Part shown: one piece after another, positions 1 through 7,036 of the stretch | How positions within the stretch are numbered: the first letter of the stretch is position 1 | Layout of the letters: every line of letters starts with the position of its first letter | Source of the DNA: Acidobacteriota bacterium | GTDB taxonomy: Bacteria > Acidobacteriota > UBA6911 > RPQK01 > JADFOI01 | DNA: 19,754 nt | Direction: 5' to 3' | Assembly: GCA_022545645.1 (NCBI GenBank) | Contig: JACZQQ010000019.1 | Span: 1 to 19,754 of the forward strand | Translations under genes and position numbers: made by a program | Notes under the pieces: model-generated | The model's database searches: none | What the model was told of the DNA's origin: nothing | What the model saw: the letters and a program-made list of their open reading frames with translations, nothing else

Positions 1-1
1 C

Positions 2-49
2 GATGAGAAGACCATCGAGAAATGGAAAAACGAAGGAGTCCTAGACTAA
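2..49 (+). CDS. C-terminal end of an unidentified protein (partial)
   Basis: An open frame enters from the left edge and ends at TAA 47-49. It gives the charged C-terminal tail DEKTIEKWKNEGVLD. The frame is chosen because it reads as a plausible amphipathic helix and because the intergenic heptamer repeat begins right after its stop, as it does at other gene ends here. The neighbouring frame ends four bases earlier (TAG 43-45) with a less protein-like tail. Fifteen residues are too few to assign a family. Confidence 0.4.
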   Translation, partial: DEKTIEKWKNEGVLD

Positions 50-52
50 GAG

Positions 53-256
53 AAATCATAAATCCTAAATTCCAAATTCCAAACAAATCACAAATTCCAA
101 GTTCCAAATCACAAACAAATTCGGTTTGAAATAGTCCGTGAACCCACACTCTCAGAGGTTTAGAATTTGGAATTTAGAGTTTGGAATTTGTTTATGATTT
201 ATGATTTATGATTTGGAATTTCAGCCGGTCTGCCGGCTGGAATTTAGGATTTCTCA
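53..256. repeat. Intergenic heptamer-repeat region with two opposing arms
   Basis: The left arm (53-122) parses into ten consecutive 7-bp units of AAATTCC type. The right arm (159-256) parses into fourteen units, first TTTGGAA type, then three ATGATTT copies, then GC-richer units such as CAGCCGG. The right arm is largely the reverse complement of the left in motif content (AAATTCC against GGAATTT), so the two could fold back across the 36-bp spacer 123-158. The region fills the gap between two gene ends. No ORF, RNA gene or promoter was recognised in it. Confidence 0.75.
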
Positions 257-286
257 GAGAGATTAGGGATACCTAATCTCTCTGAG
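253..286. terminator. Perfect 15-bp hairpin spanning the MFS stop codon
   Basis: CTCAGAGAGATTAGG (253-267) and CCTAATCTCTCTGAG (272-286) are exact reverse complements around a 4-nt loop. The arm 272-286 contains the last codons and the stop (TAG, minus strand 275-273) of the MFS gene, so the stem folds onto the coding end. It lies where a terminator would be. Neither strand has a clear T-run after the stem, so a Rho-independent role is only a possibility. Confidence 0.5.
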
Positions 287-1562
287 TCTCTTCAGGCAGA
301 CGTCCTACGATAAACACGTAGGAAAAGGCGCCGAACATCATGATGGCTCCGGCGGTGACCAGGGCCCCCGTAAAAGACCCTGTGGCTGCAAAAATGTAAC
401 CGGTGACGATAGGTGCCATCAGACCTCCGATATTGCCGCCAAAGTTCTGTATCGAGACCAGCGAGGCCACTGAAGTGGAGGGTGCCAGATCAATGGGCAT
501 GGCATTGGCCGATCCCGTGGTGGCTCTCAGGGACCCCATGCAGAGGGTGAGCAGGGCAACGGCCAGCCAGGTTTGGGGTGTGTAGGCTGCCGTGATCACC
601 ATAACCGTAGCCGCCATCATTCCAACTCCTACAACCGTCTTGCGTGCGGTGGTGTGCTTGAAACCTCTGCGGATCAGATGGTCCCCCAGCCAACCCCCTC
701 CAATGGTTCCCGCCATCCCCATGACAAAAGGGAGACTGGCGGCGATTCCGGTCAGCTGAATGCTCATATTGCGTTCCATGATCAGATAGGTGGGCAGCCA
801 GCTGATGTAAAAATGATAGGCATAGAGGTATCCCGCCTGTCCGAAGGCAAGCCCCCAGGCTGAGCGGCAGTTGTGAAGGCGGACTCCCAAAGAGTTGCCC
901 CGTGTACCGAAAAGGAGGGCAAAGATGGAAACTCGCTCCAAGGATTCATTCTCTCTCGCTGGCCCCAACTTGGCTTGAGGCCCGATCTTCTTGTCGGGGT
1001 GGAAAAGAAACCAGATGACAACAAACAGCAGGTTTGCGGCACCGATCCAGTAAAAGATGGATCGCCAGCCGAAACTAGCCAAGAGAAAGGCACAGACGGC
1101 CGCACCGACAGCGCTTCCCACCTGGCTCCCGGAGAAGGCAAATCCCAGAGCGGTGGAACGCTGTTCCGAGCGAAACCATTTCGAGATGGTGGAGCCCTGT
1201 GCCGGAATCAACATGCTGTGCCCGATTCCAAAGACGGCCCGAAACAGGAAAAGGCCAAGGGCGGTGCTCGCCAGAGGCAGAGCTATGGTGGAAAGGCTCC
1301 ACACGCCGGCTCCCAGACCCAGAACGATCCACGATCCGAATCGATCCACCACAGGACCTATGATCAACTGACAGGCCGTGTAGGCCCAGTTCCATCCCGA
1401 GAGGACGTAGCCCATGGTGACAGGGGAGATGTCGAACTCTTTCATCAAGGTGGGAGCTGCTATGCCCAGGGAGATCCGAACCACACTGCTCATGGCGAGA
1501 GCCCCAAAGCAAAGCCCCACCACACCCCACTTTTGCCGACCTCGTCCCTTCGAATTGTCCAT
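273..1562 (-). CDS. MFS transporter, anion:cation symporter (ACS)-like
   Basis: A 429-residue, 12-TM-type major facilitator. The N-half has the cytoplasmic-loop signature GPVVDRFGSWIVLG after TM2, and a region in the style of the ACS family: FGIGHSMLIPAQG, then KWFRSEQRSTALG. The C-half repeats with GGGWLGDHLIRRG. ACS relatives import organic anions such as sugar acids; the substrate here cannot be read from sequence. The start is taken at ATG 1562 (MDNSKGRGRQKWG), preceded by an AAGAGG ribosome-binding site. The frame is open upstream to 1778, but those 72 codons translate the heptamer repeat and are very unlikely to be protein. The gene is divergent from the molybdenum-hydroxylase operon, so it may bring in that enzyme's substrate (inference). 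The stop lies inside a perfect hairpin. Confidence 0.88.
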   Translation of the reverse strand: MDNSKGRGRQKWGVVGLCFGALAMSSVVRISLGIAAPTLMKEFDISPVTMGYVLSGWNWAYTACQLIIGPVVDRFGSWIVLGLGAGVWSLSTIALPLASTALGLFLFRAVFGIGHSMLIPAQGSTISKWFRSEQRSTALGFAFSGSQVGSAVGAAVCAFLLASFGWRSIFYWIGAANLLFVVIWFLFHPDKKIGPQAKLGPARENESLERVSIFALLFGTRGNSLGVRLHNCRSAWGLAFGQAGYLYAYHFYISWLPTYLIMERNMSIQLTGIAASLPFVMGMAGTIGGGWLGDHLIRRGFKHTTARKTVVGVGMMAATVMVITAAYTPQTWLAVALLTLCMGSLRATTGSANAMPIDLAPSTSVASLVSIQNFGGNIGGLMAPIVTGYIFAATGSFTGALVTAGAIMMFGAFSYVFIVGRLPEETQRD

Positions 1563-1612
1563 GTTCCGATGCCTCTTGAAGAGTTCGTGGATTGTAACGC
1601 GCTGGGCGCGCA

Positions 1613-1731
1613 GAGAAAAGAGAAAAGAAAGGACACCTCTGAAGTTCGAATTCCGAATCTGTTTTGGATTTGGAATTTTGGATTTGGAATTTCCACAGAC
1701 CGCTGACCGCGGTCTGTGGTCTGTGGCTTCC
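1613..1731. repeat. Heptamer array between MFS gene and molybdenum-hydroxylase operon
   Basis: Seventeen consecutive 7-bp units keep one phase. They begin GAGAAAA twice, pass through GAATTCC and TTTGGAA types, then change to AGACCGC, TGACCGC and two GGTCTGT copies. The transition makes a perfect 11-bp hairpin: CCACAGACCGC (1693-1703), loop TGACC, GCGGTCTGTGG (1709-1719). The array occupies most of the 209-bp divergent intergenic region, leaving little room for conventional promoters. The GGTCTGT unit recurs in the array near 11.19 kb. Confidence 0.75.
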
Positions 1732-1733
1732 CC

Positions 1734-1762
1734 TTGCAAACCGAGTCTTTTCTGTTTAGATT
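1734..1762 (+). promoter_or_regulatory. Possible sigma70-type promoter for the molybdenum-hydroxylase operon
   Basis: TTGCAA (1734-1739) and TAGATT (1757-1762) are 17 bp apart, each matching four of six consensus bases. Transcription from here would start only a few bases before ATG 1772, giving an almost leaderless message. That fits the absence of a good ribosome-binding site ahead of this ATG. The match is weak and could be chance. Confidence 0.2.
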
Positions 1763-1771
1763 GAGTGCGCC

Positions 1772-4021
1772 ATGTCATACGGAAAGATAGGACAACCTTT
1801 GGGGCGCATAGAGGGACCCGCCAAGGTCACCGGAGAAGCCAAGTATACGGCCGATGTGTTGCTGCCGGGCATGATCTGGGGCAAGGTCTTGAGAAGCCCT
1901 CTCCCCCACGCCAAAATTGTCTCCATCGATACCCAAGAGGCCGAACAAATGCCGGGAATTCTTGCCGTACTCACCGCCAAGGACCTGCCCGACCTGCTGA
2001 CTGGGCGACTGGTGTATGACATGCCGGTGTTGGCCATAGATCGGGTGCGATTCATTGGTGAGAAAGTGGCGGTGGTGGCTGCAGAGGATCCCGATATGGC
2101 CGAGGATGCGCTGGCCTCCATTGACGTGGAATATGAAGAGATGCCTGCTGTCTTCGACGCCCATGAGGCCATGAAATCCGAGGCCCCACTGCTGCATCCC
2201 GATTATCGATCCTATGCTCACGCTCCCCAGAAGTTTTTTTCGGATATCCCCAACGTCCACTCTCACGTGACTTGGAAACTGGGTGATATCGACAAGGGAT
2301 TTGCTCTGGCCAAACGGGTCTTCGAACACACCTTTAACACACCCGCTGTACATCAAGGCTATATCGAGCCTCACGCCTCGGTTGTGGCCATCGATCCCGA
2401 TGGCCGGGTCAATGTCTGGATCAGCAACAAGATGCCGGTGCGGGCACGAGAGCTTTTGGCCGACGTGATCGAGATCCCTGAGGAGCGGATTGTGGTCCAT
2501 TTGGCCCAGATCGGGGCGGATTTCGGAGGCAAGGGCTCCCTGATGGATGCGCCGCTTTGTTATCATCTGGCAAAGCGGACCGGTCGACCGGTGAAGATGG
2601 TCATGACTTATACCGAGGAGCTCATGGCCGGTAATCCCCGACATCCCACCAGCATCTTTTTGCGCACGGGGGTCACCGAGGAAGGCCAGATTGTGGCTCG
2701 CCAGGCCAAAGTGGTTTTCAACAGCGGCGCCTACGCTGCATTCAAGCCCGTTCCCTTTGTCAATATTCCAGGCGCCAAGGACGCAGCAGGAGTCTACGGG
2801 ACACCCCACATCAGGATCGATGCCTACTCCGTGTATGCGAACTGCGTTCCCAGTGGCCACTTCCGGGCTCCGGGAGATCTCCAGGTGAACTTCGCTGTGG
2901 AGTCCTCGATGGATATGATCGCTGAAGACCTGGGCCTGGATCGACTCGAATTTCGCAAGCAAAACTTGCTGAAGGACGGGGATTGGGTGCCGGGCGGTCC
3001 TCAACTGGAAGAGGTGAGGGTGGCTGAGACGCTGGCGGCGGCGGTCAAGGCATCCTCCTGGAACCAGCCCAAATCCCAACCCAACCGAGGCCTTGGCTTG
3101 GCCGTCTCCCATCGCCTGATTGGCACCGGTGAAGCGAACACCCAGCTCACCCTGGAAGAGGATGGAACCATCCAAGTGCTCACGCCCGTGCCGGAAGTGG
3201 GGACGGGTGCCCATACGATTCTGCAACAGATCGTGGCTGAAACACTCTTTCTTTCCCTGGATCAGGTCCGGGTTGAGACGGCTTCGGAGATTTTCAAGAC
3301 CGATTCCGGTTCAGGGGCCAGCCGCGTCACCTACGTGGGGGGACAGGTTGTTCAGCAGGCAGCCGGGGAATTAATGAAGTTGATCCTGGCGGCTGGCGCA
3401 AAAGGCTTGGGTTGCGCGGAAAACGAAGTCGTGTTCGAAGGTGGCCGTGTGGTGCACAGTGAATCGGATGGCAGTCTCTCGTTAGCCGAGGTGGCCAAGA
3501 TGGGAGGCGATGGCAAGTCTGCCTTGCGGGTGAAGAAATCGCTCAACCTTTCCGAAGGTCCTCCGATGACCACATTCACCGCTCAGGTGGTGGAGCTTGA
3601 GGTGGACCCGGAGACGGGCCAGATCAGGTTGCTGGATGTTGTGACCGCCCATGATGTGGGGACCATCATCAACCCACTGGGCCACCAGGGACAAATCGAG
3701 GGAGGTCTTCTTCAGGGAGTTGGCTTTGGCCTGATCGAAGAGCTAAGGATGGAAGATGGGCAGGTCTCGACCTTGAATCTGGGAGACTACAAGCTTCCCA
3801 ATATCCGAGACATCCCACCGCTCACGACGGTGCTTGTCGAGGAGGAATTGGGGCCCGCCCCCTTTCACGGTAAGGCCATTGGAGAGAGTAGTATTACCCC
3901 CACCGGTGCCGCTATCGCCAATGCGGTGTATGACGCCGTGGGAGTACGCTTCCACGACTTACCCATTACCGCCGAGAAGGTGTATTGGGCGTTGCAGCAA
4001 CACAGCGGGGGGGAAGGATGA
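1772..4021 (+). CDS. Xanthine dehydrogenase/CODH-family molybdopterin-binding large subunit
   Basis: 749 residues, close to the usual 750-800 for this family. The N-terminal alpha/beta-hammerhead domain (about 1-115) starts with GRIEGPAKVTGEAKYTADV. The molybdopterin-binding domains follow with GADFGGKG (248-255), SGHFRAPG (361-368), EVGTGAHT (475-482), QIEGGLLQG (641-649) and the C-terminal GES (704-706), whose Glu705 matches the family's catalytic glutamate. Such subunits hydroxylate an aromatic, heterocyclic or aldehyde substrate at a Mo-pyranopterin centre. The CO dehydrogenase form I loop (AYXCSFR) is absent, replaced around 361-368, so CO is unlikely to be the substrate. The start is fixed by an in-frame TAG 12 bp upstream; the ribosome-binding site is weak. 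First gene of an L-S-M-G operon, overlapping the next by ATGA. No XdhC or CoxDEF maturation gene is in the window. Confidence 0.92.
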   Translation: MSYGKIGQPLGRIEGPAKVTGEAKYTADVLLPGMIWGKVLRSPLPHAKIVSIDTQEAEQMPGILAVLTAKDLPDLLTGRLVYDMPVLAIDRVRFIGEKVAVVAAEDPDMAEDALASIDVEYEEMPAVFDAHEAMKSEAPLLHPDYRSYAHAPQKFFSDIPNVHSHVTWKLGDIDKGFALAKRVFEHTFNTPAVHQGYIEPHASVVAIDPDGRVNVWISNKMPVRARELLADVIEIPEERIVVHLAQIGADFGGKGSLMDAPLCYHLAKRTGRPVKMVMTYTEELMAGNPRHPTSIFLRTGVTEEGQIVARQAKVVFNSGAYAAFKPVPFVNIPGAKDAAGVYGTPHIRIDAYSVYANCVPSGHFRAPGDLQVNFAVESSMDMIAEDLGLDRLEFRKQNLLKDGDWVPGGPQLEEVRVAETLAAAVKASSWNQPKSQPNRGLGLAVSHRLIGTGEANTQLTLEEDGTIQVLTPVPEVGTGAHTILQQIVAETLFLSLDQVRVETASEIFKTDSGSGASRVTYVGGQVVQQAAGELMKLILAAGAKGLGCAENEVVFEGGRVVHSESDGSLSLAEVAKMGGDGKSALRVKKSLNLSEGPPMTTFTAQVVELEVDPETGQIRLLDVVTAHDVGTIINPLGHQGQIEGGLLQGVGFGLIEELRMEDGQVSTLNLGDYKLPNIRDIPPLTTVLVEEELGPAPFHGKAIGESSITPTGAAIANAVYDAVGVRFHDLPITAEKVYWALQQHSGGEG

Positions 4022-4494
4022 CTCACACCATCCGCCTGAATGTGAATGGCAAGGAGCACACGGTGGAGGTGCCCTCACGACGGCTTCTGATCGATTGTCT
4101 ACGCTATGACCTGGGCCTGACCGGGACCAAGGAAGGATGCAGCGTTGGCGTTTGCGGAGCCTGCACGGTTCTCATGGATGGAAAGCCCATCAGTTCCTGC
4201 CTGGCTCTGGCCCTGTTTGCTGATGGAAAGGAAATAGTCACCGTCGAGGGGCTGGCTCGGGAGGACCGTCTCGACCGGGTGCAACAGGCCTTCATCGACT
4301 ATGGAGGGTTTCAGTGCGGAATCTGCACCCCGGGGATGGTGGTTACCGCAAAGGCTCTTCTGGATGAGAATCCTGATCCAACCGTCGATGAAATCAAAGA
4401 GTGGATGATGGGCAATCTCTGCCGCTGTACGGGCTACTACAAGATTATTGAGTCGATTCAGGGGGCCACGGCGCTAGAGCCAGGCGGGGAATAG
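4018..4494 (+). CDS. [2Fe-2S] small subunit of the molybdenum hydroxylase
   Basis: 158 residues, normal for CoxS-type subunits. The N-terminal plant-ferredoxin-type cluster is ligated by C41, C46, C49 and C61 (GCSVGVCGACTV, then SSC). The C-terminal four-helix cluster is ligated by C100, C103, C135 and C137 (QCGICTPGM and NLCRCTGY). All eight cluster cysteines are present. The subunit passes electrons from the Mo site to FAD. The start is ATG 4018, whose ATGA overlaps the large-subunit stop and suggests translational coupling; a purine-rich GGGGGGGAAGG lies immediately before it. A longer in-frame reading upstream would only add codons inside the large-subunit gene. Confidence 0.95.
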   Translation: MTHTIRLNVNGKEHTVEVPSRRLLIDCLRYDLGLTGTKEGCSVGVCGACTVLMDGKPISSCLALALFADGKEIVTVEGLAREDRLDRVQQAFIDYGGFQCGICTPGMVVTAKALLDENPDPTVDEIKEWMMGNLCRCTGYYKIIESIQGATALEPGGE

Positions 4495-4496
4495 CG

Positions 4497-5375
4497 ATGA
4501 GGGCCTTTGAGTATCGCGAACCCGACAACCTGGAAGAAGTGCTGAGCCTGCTGCACGATCATGGAGAGGATGCCAAGATCATCGCCGGCGGCACGGCTCT
4601 GGTGATCATGCTCAACCAGCGCTTGATCATGCCCTCCTATCTCATCAGTTTACGCAAGCTGGCTGGCCTGAATTCTGTGGACTCTGCGGACGGTGCTCTG
4701 CAGCTGGGAGCTCTGGTGACTCACCGTGAAATGGAGACTTCTCCTGTCATTCGTGATCAGATCCCGGTTCTGGCTGAGACCTTTCGGCAGGTCGCAACCC
4801 TGCGGATCCGCAACATGGCCACGGTGGGAGGAACTCTGGCCCACGCTGATCCCAGCCAGGACTCACCCGTTACCCTGATGGCGTTGGACGCCCGAGTCGG
4901 ACTCTCCTCCAGTGGAGGAAGCCGGGAGGTTCCTCTGGATGAGTTTTTTACCGATTATTACGAGACCGTTCTGCAGCCCGATGAGCTGCTCACCCATGTG
5001 CAGGTCCCTTTACCCAAACCTCATACGGGCAGCATCTATCTGAAGTTTCTACCCAAGACGGAGGATGATTACGCGACGGTAGGAGTGGCAGCGAGTGTGG
5101 AGATTGAACCCTCCTCCCAGCTGTGCCGGGAGTGTCGTATTGTCCTGGGGGGTGTGGCTCCCACGCCTTTGCGCGTCAAGGAGGCTGAGGCGTTGCTTTC
5201 AGGGCAGAAGTTGGCTCCCGAGCTTCTGCACAAGGCGGCCTCTGTGGTTCAGGAGCATACCGATCCCATCAGTGACTCTCGCGGTGCAGCCGATTACAAG
5301 CGCGAGATGGCGGGAGTCTGTGTGCGCAGGGCGCTGGAGCAGGCCTGGCAAAGGGCCCTTACAGAATCTCCATGA
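4497..5375 (+). CDS. FAD-binding medium subunit of the molybdenum hydroxylase
   Basis: 292 residues, typical of CoxM-type subunits of the PCMH/VAO FAD-binding fold. The two family FAD motifs are present: IIAGGTALV (about 28-36) and ATVGGTLAHADPSQD (about 108-122). The CODH flavoprotein C-terminal domain follows (about 175-285), with a recognisable IVLGGVAPTPLRV segment. The subunit receives electrons from the [2Fe-2S] clusters and passes them to an acceptor. The ATG is two bases after the small-subunit stop, and the 3' end overlaps the next gene by ATGA. No unusual substitutions were noted. Confidence 0.93.
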   Translation: MRAFEYREPDNLEEVLSLLHDHGEDAKIIAGGTALVIMLNQRLIMPSYLISLRKLAGLNSVDSADGALQLGALVTHREMETSPVIRDQIPVLAETFRQVATLRIRNMATVGGTLAHADPSQDSPVTLMALDARVGLSSSGGSREVPLDEFFTDYYETVLQPDELLTHVQVPLPKPHTGSIYLKFLPKTEDDYATVGVAASVEIEPSSQLCRECRIVLGGVAPTPLRVKEAEALLSGQKLAPELLHKAASVVQEHTDPISDSRGAADYKREMAGVCVRRALEQAWQRALTESP

Positions 5376-5833
5376 AGTTCGAACAGACCTGCACGATCGC
5401 CGCCGGCCCACTGAAGGTGTGGAACTTTCTGATCGATATGGAGAACGTCAGTCGCTGTCTGCCCGGCGTCGAGAGCATGACACTGGTTGATGAGGATACC
5501 TACGAAGGAATCTTCAAGATCCGCGTGGGTCCCATTGCACTCAAATTCAAAGGAACCCTTCGAGTCGAGGAGAGAGATCGTGACAACTGGCACGTGGGCA
5601 TGCGGGTGGAGGCCAAGGATCGCCGGCTGGGTGGGGGAGTGCGGGCATACCTGGAGGTGGATCTGGTTGAGAAGGGATCCGATGAGACTCAGCTGAATGT
5701 GAAGCTCGAGTCTCACGTGCTGGGCAAGATCGGTGAGTTTGGACAGCCCGTGATGCGTAAGAAGACCGATGCCCTCTTGCAGGAGTTCGCCCGTCAGGTC
5801 AGCCAGGAGTTAACTAGCCCGGATTATGCATAA
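5372..5833 (+). CDS. CoxG-like SRPBCC-domain protein
   Basis: 153 residues of the START/SRPBCC fold related to CoxG (carbon monoxide dehydrogenase subunit G). It begins with MKFEQTCTIAAGPLKVWNFL and has the typical CLPGVESM turn (about 30-37). The helix-rich C-terminus ends FAVRQ-like, read here as EFARQVSQEL. CoxG proteins are membrane-associating factors linked to CODH-type enzymes, and some bind small hydrophobic ligands. The ATGA overlap with the FAD gene places it in the operon. Its last codons (SPDYA) and the TAA lie inside the terminal repeat of the palindromic element at 5815-6018, so the native C-terminus appears to have been replaced by element sequence. Confidence 0.85.
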   Translation: MKFEQTCTIAAGPLKVWNFLIDMENVSRCLPGVESMTLVDEDTYEGIFKIRVGPIALKFKGTLRVEERDRDNWHVGMRVEAKDRRLGGGVRAYLEVDLVEKGSDETQLNVKLESHVLGKIGEFGQPVMRKKTDALLQEFARQVSQELTSPDYA

Positions 5834-6018
5834 ATTTTCTACTATGGCGCCCAAACCATCCGCCCTGACTGCGTTGCGCGACCCGCAAGCGGGTACCCCG
5901 CGGGCTTCTCGACGTACCGTACAGTACGTCTGCGGTGCCCTCGGTCGCGCGTGGCGCAACGCACTCAGGACGGCGTTTTCGGCGCCTCGCTACGAAAACC
6001 TATGCATATTCCGGGCTA
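5815..6018. mobile_element. Foldback (MITE-like) palindromic insertion element
   Basis: About 204 bp with nested inverted repeats. The outer arms are TAGCCCGGATTATGCAT (5815-5831) and ATGCATATTCCGGGCTA (6002-6018). Inside are AAATTTTC against GAAAACCT, then CCTGACTGCGTTGCGCGACC (5864-5883) against the inverted copy at 5943-5969, then GACGTAC/GTACGTC (5911-5930). Removing 5832-6007 rebuilds a 26-bp palindrome that matches the solo palindrome at 13210-13235 at 23 of 26 positions, with one ATGCAT left. ATGCAT may be a target duplication or part of the inverted repeat; being self-complementary, it cannot tell which. There is no ORF for a transposase, so any mobility would be in trans. Confidence 0.6.
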
Positions 6019-6034
6019 CTGGAGATCAGGGATA

Positions 6035-7036
6035 GTGCGTCCTTTAGCCGGTTTGCTACTTCTGTTGGTGGTCTCGCTTCCTGCAGCCAGGCAAGCATTG
6101 CTTGCCGGCCAGGACTCTCCCTCTGAAGGGGAAGCGATCCCCTCTCCGGAAACCCGTGCCATCGCCTATTTGGCCCATGAAGTCCCTCTCTGGTCCAGGG
6201 AGAACCACTGCTTCTCCTGTCACAACAACGGAGACGGGGCACGAGCTCTCTATACAGCCCGGAGACTCTCCTATGCCGTACCGGAGTCATCTCTTACCGA
6301 GACCACCCAGTGGCTTACTCGGCCCCTGGAGTGGGACGACAATCGAGGCGAACCCGGATTCAGCGATAAGAGGTTGGCCCGGATTCAGTTTGCGGCTGCT
6401 CTTGTTGAGGCCTTTGAGGCCGGCCTGATCGATAACCGGGAGGTCCTTGTTCAGGCAGCTGAATCGCTTCTACCCTATCAACAAGAGGATGGATCCTGGC
6501 AGGTCGATGTGGAAGCGGTTGTAGGCTCTCCGGTGACCTATGGAACTCCCCTGGCCACCTCTATGGTGCGAAAAACGCTGGAGAAAGCCGATGCTTCCCG
6601 CTTTGCCACGGCCATTGCCCGGGCCGATGACTGGTTACTCGAGACAGCCGTGAAGAGTACTCTTGATGCGGCCGCAGTGGTCATCGCTCTGGAGGATCGC
6701 TCTGATGCGCGGGCACAGGTTAAGATTGGCCAGTGTCTGGAGCTGATTCTGGGCGGGCAGGCCAGCGACCGAGGATGGGGACCCTATCGGAACTCCCCTT
6801 CTGAACCCTTTGATACGGCAGTTGTTTTGCTGGCTCTGCTTTCCGTGAGAGATCGTCCCCAGATTGAGAAGTTGATCGAACAGGGTCGGACTTACCTGCT
6901 TGAGACCCAACTTCCCGTGGGCGGCTGGCCTGAGACCACCCGGCCCTCCGGAGCGCAAAGCTATGCCCAGCACATCTCGACTTCGAGCTGGGCAACGCTG
7001 GCTCTTCTTTTATCTAGGAAAGATCCTAAACGGTAG
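6035..7036 (+). CDS. Exported squalene-cyclase-like alpha/alpha protein with CXXCH haem motif
   Basis: 333 residues from GTG 6035, chosen for the GGAG at 6021-6024 and for the clean signal peptide it gives (MRPLAGLLLLLVVSLPAA, cleavage near 17-25). An alternative ATG at 6002 and a GTG at 5951 lie inside the foldback element. After the signal, HCFSCH places a CXXCH c-type haem motif at C59-H63. The rest is helical and resembles prenyltransferase/terpene-cyclase repeats: QQEDGSW (149-155), DRGWGPYRN (245-253) and QLPVGGWPE (292-300) are QW-like turns between helix pairs. No DXDD catalytic motif of squalene-hopene cyclase was seen, so enzymatic cyclisation is doubtful. A periplasmic haem-bearing helical scaffold is the best guess. 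Its 3' end overlaps the convergent neighbour by 27 bp. Confidence 0.75.
   Translation: MRPLAGLLLLLVVSLPAARQALLAGQDSPSEGEAIPSPETRAIAYLAHEVPLWSRENHCFSCHNNGDGARALYTARRLSYAVPESSLTETTQWLTRPLEWDDNRGEPGFSDKRLARIQFAAALVEAFEAGLIDNREVLVQAAESLLPYQQEDGSWQVDVEAVVGSPVTYGTPLATSMVRKTLEKADASRFATAIARADDWLLETAVKSTLDAAAVVIALEDRSDARAQVKIGQCLELILGGQASDRGWGPYRNSPSEPFDTAVVLLALLSVRDRPQIEKLIEQGRTYLLETQLPVGGWPETTRPSGAQSYAQHISTSSWATLALLLSRKDPKR

Noticed and set aside
53..256. CRISPR array
   Set aside because: Units are 7 bp, continuous and without spacers.
873..1706. 277-codon plus-strand ORF opposite the MFS gene
   Set aside because: Antisense to a clear coding sequence, low-complexity polar composition without a family pattern, and it runs into the repeat array.
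1563..1778. 72-codon N-terminal extension of the MFS transporter
   Set aside because: It is a translation of the heptamer repeat and hairpin, lacks a ribosome-binding site and overlaps the next gene's start. ATG 1562 has a ribosome-binding site and gives the normal MFS N-terminus.
1775..3226. 483-codon minus-strand ORF opposite the molybdopterin large subunit
   Set aside because: A mirror frame of a well-supported gene; His/Gly-rich composition with no recognisable domain.
1772..5375. Genuine aerobic CO dehydrogenase (coxLSM)
   Set aside because: The diagnostic AYXCSFR loop of form I CoxL is not present, so only the family, not CO as substrate, is supported.
5832..6001. A small RNA or tRNA in the structured region after CoxG
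   Set aside because: The strong folding is explained by nested inverted repeats; no tRNA-like arms or anticodon loop could be drawn.
5951..6034. Upstream GTG (5951) or ATG (6002) start for the cyclase-like protein
   Set aside because: Both lie in the foldback element and spoil the signal peptide; GTG 6035 with GGAG upstream gives a standard one.
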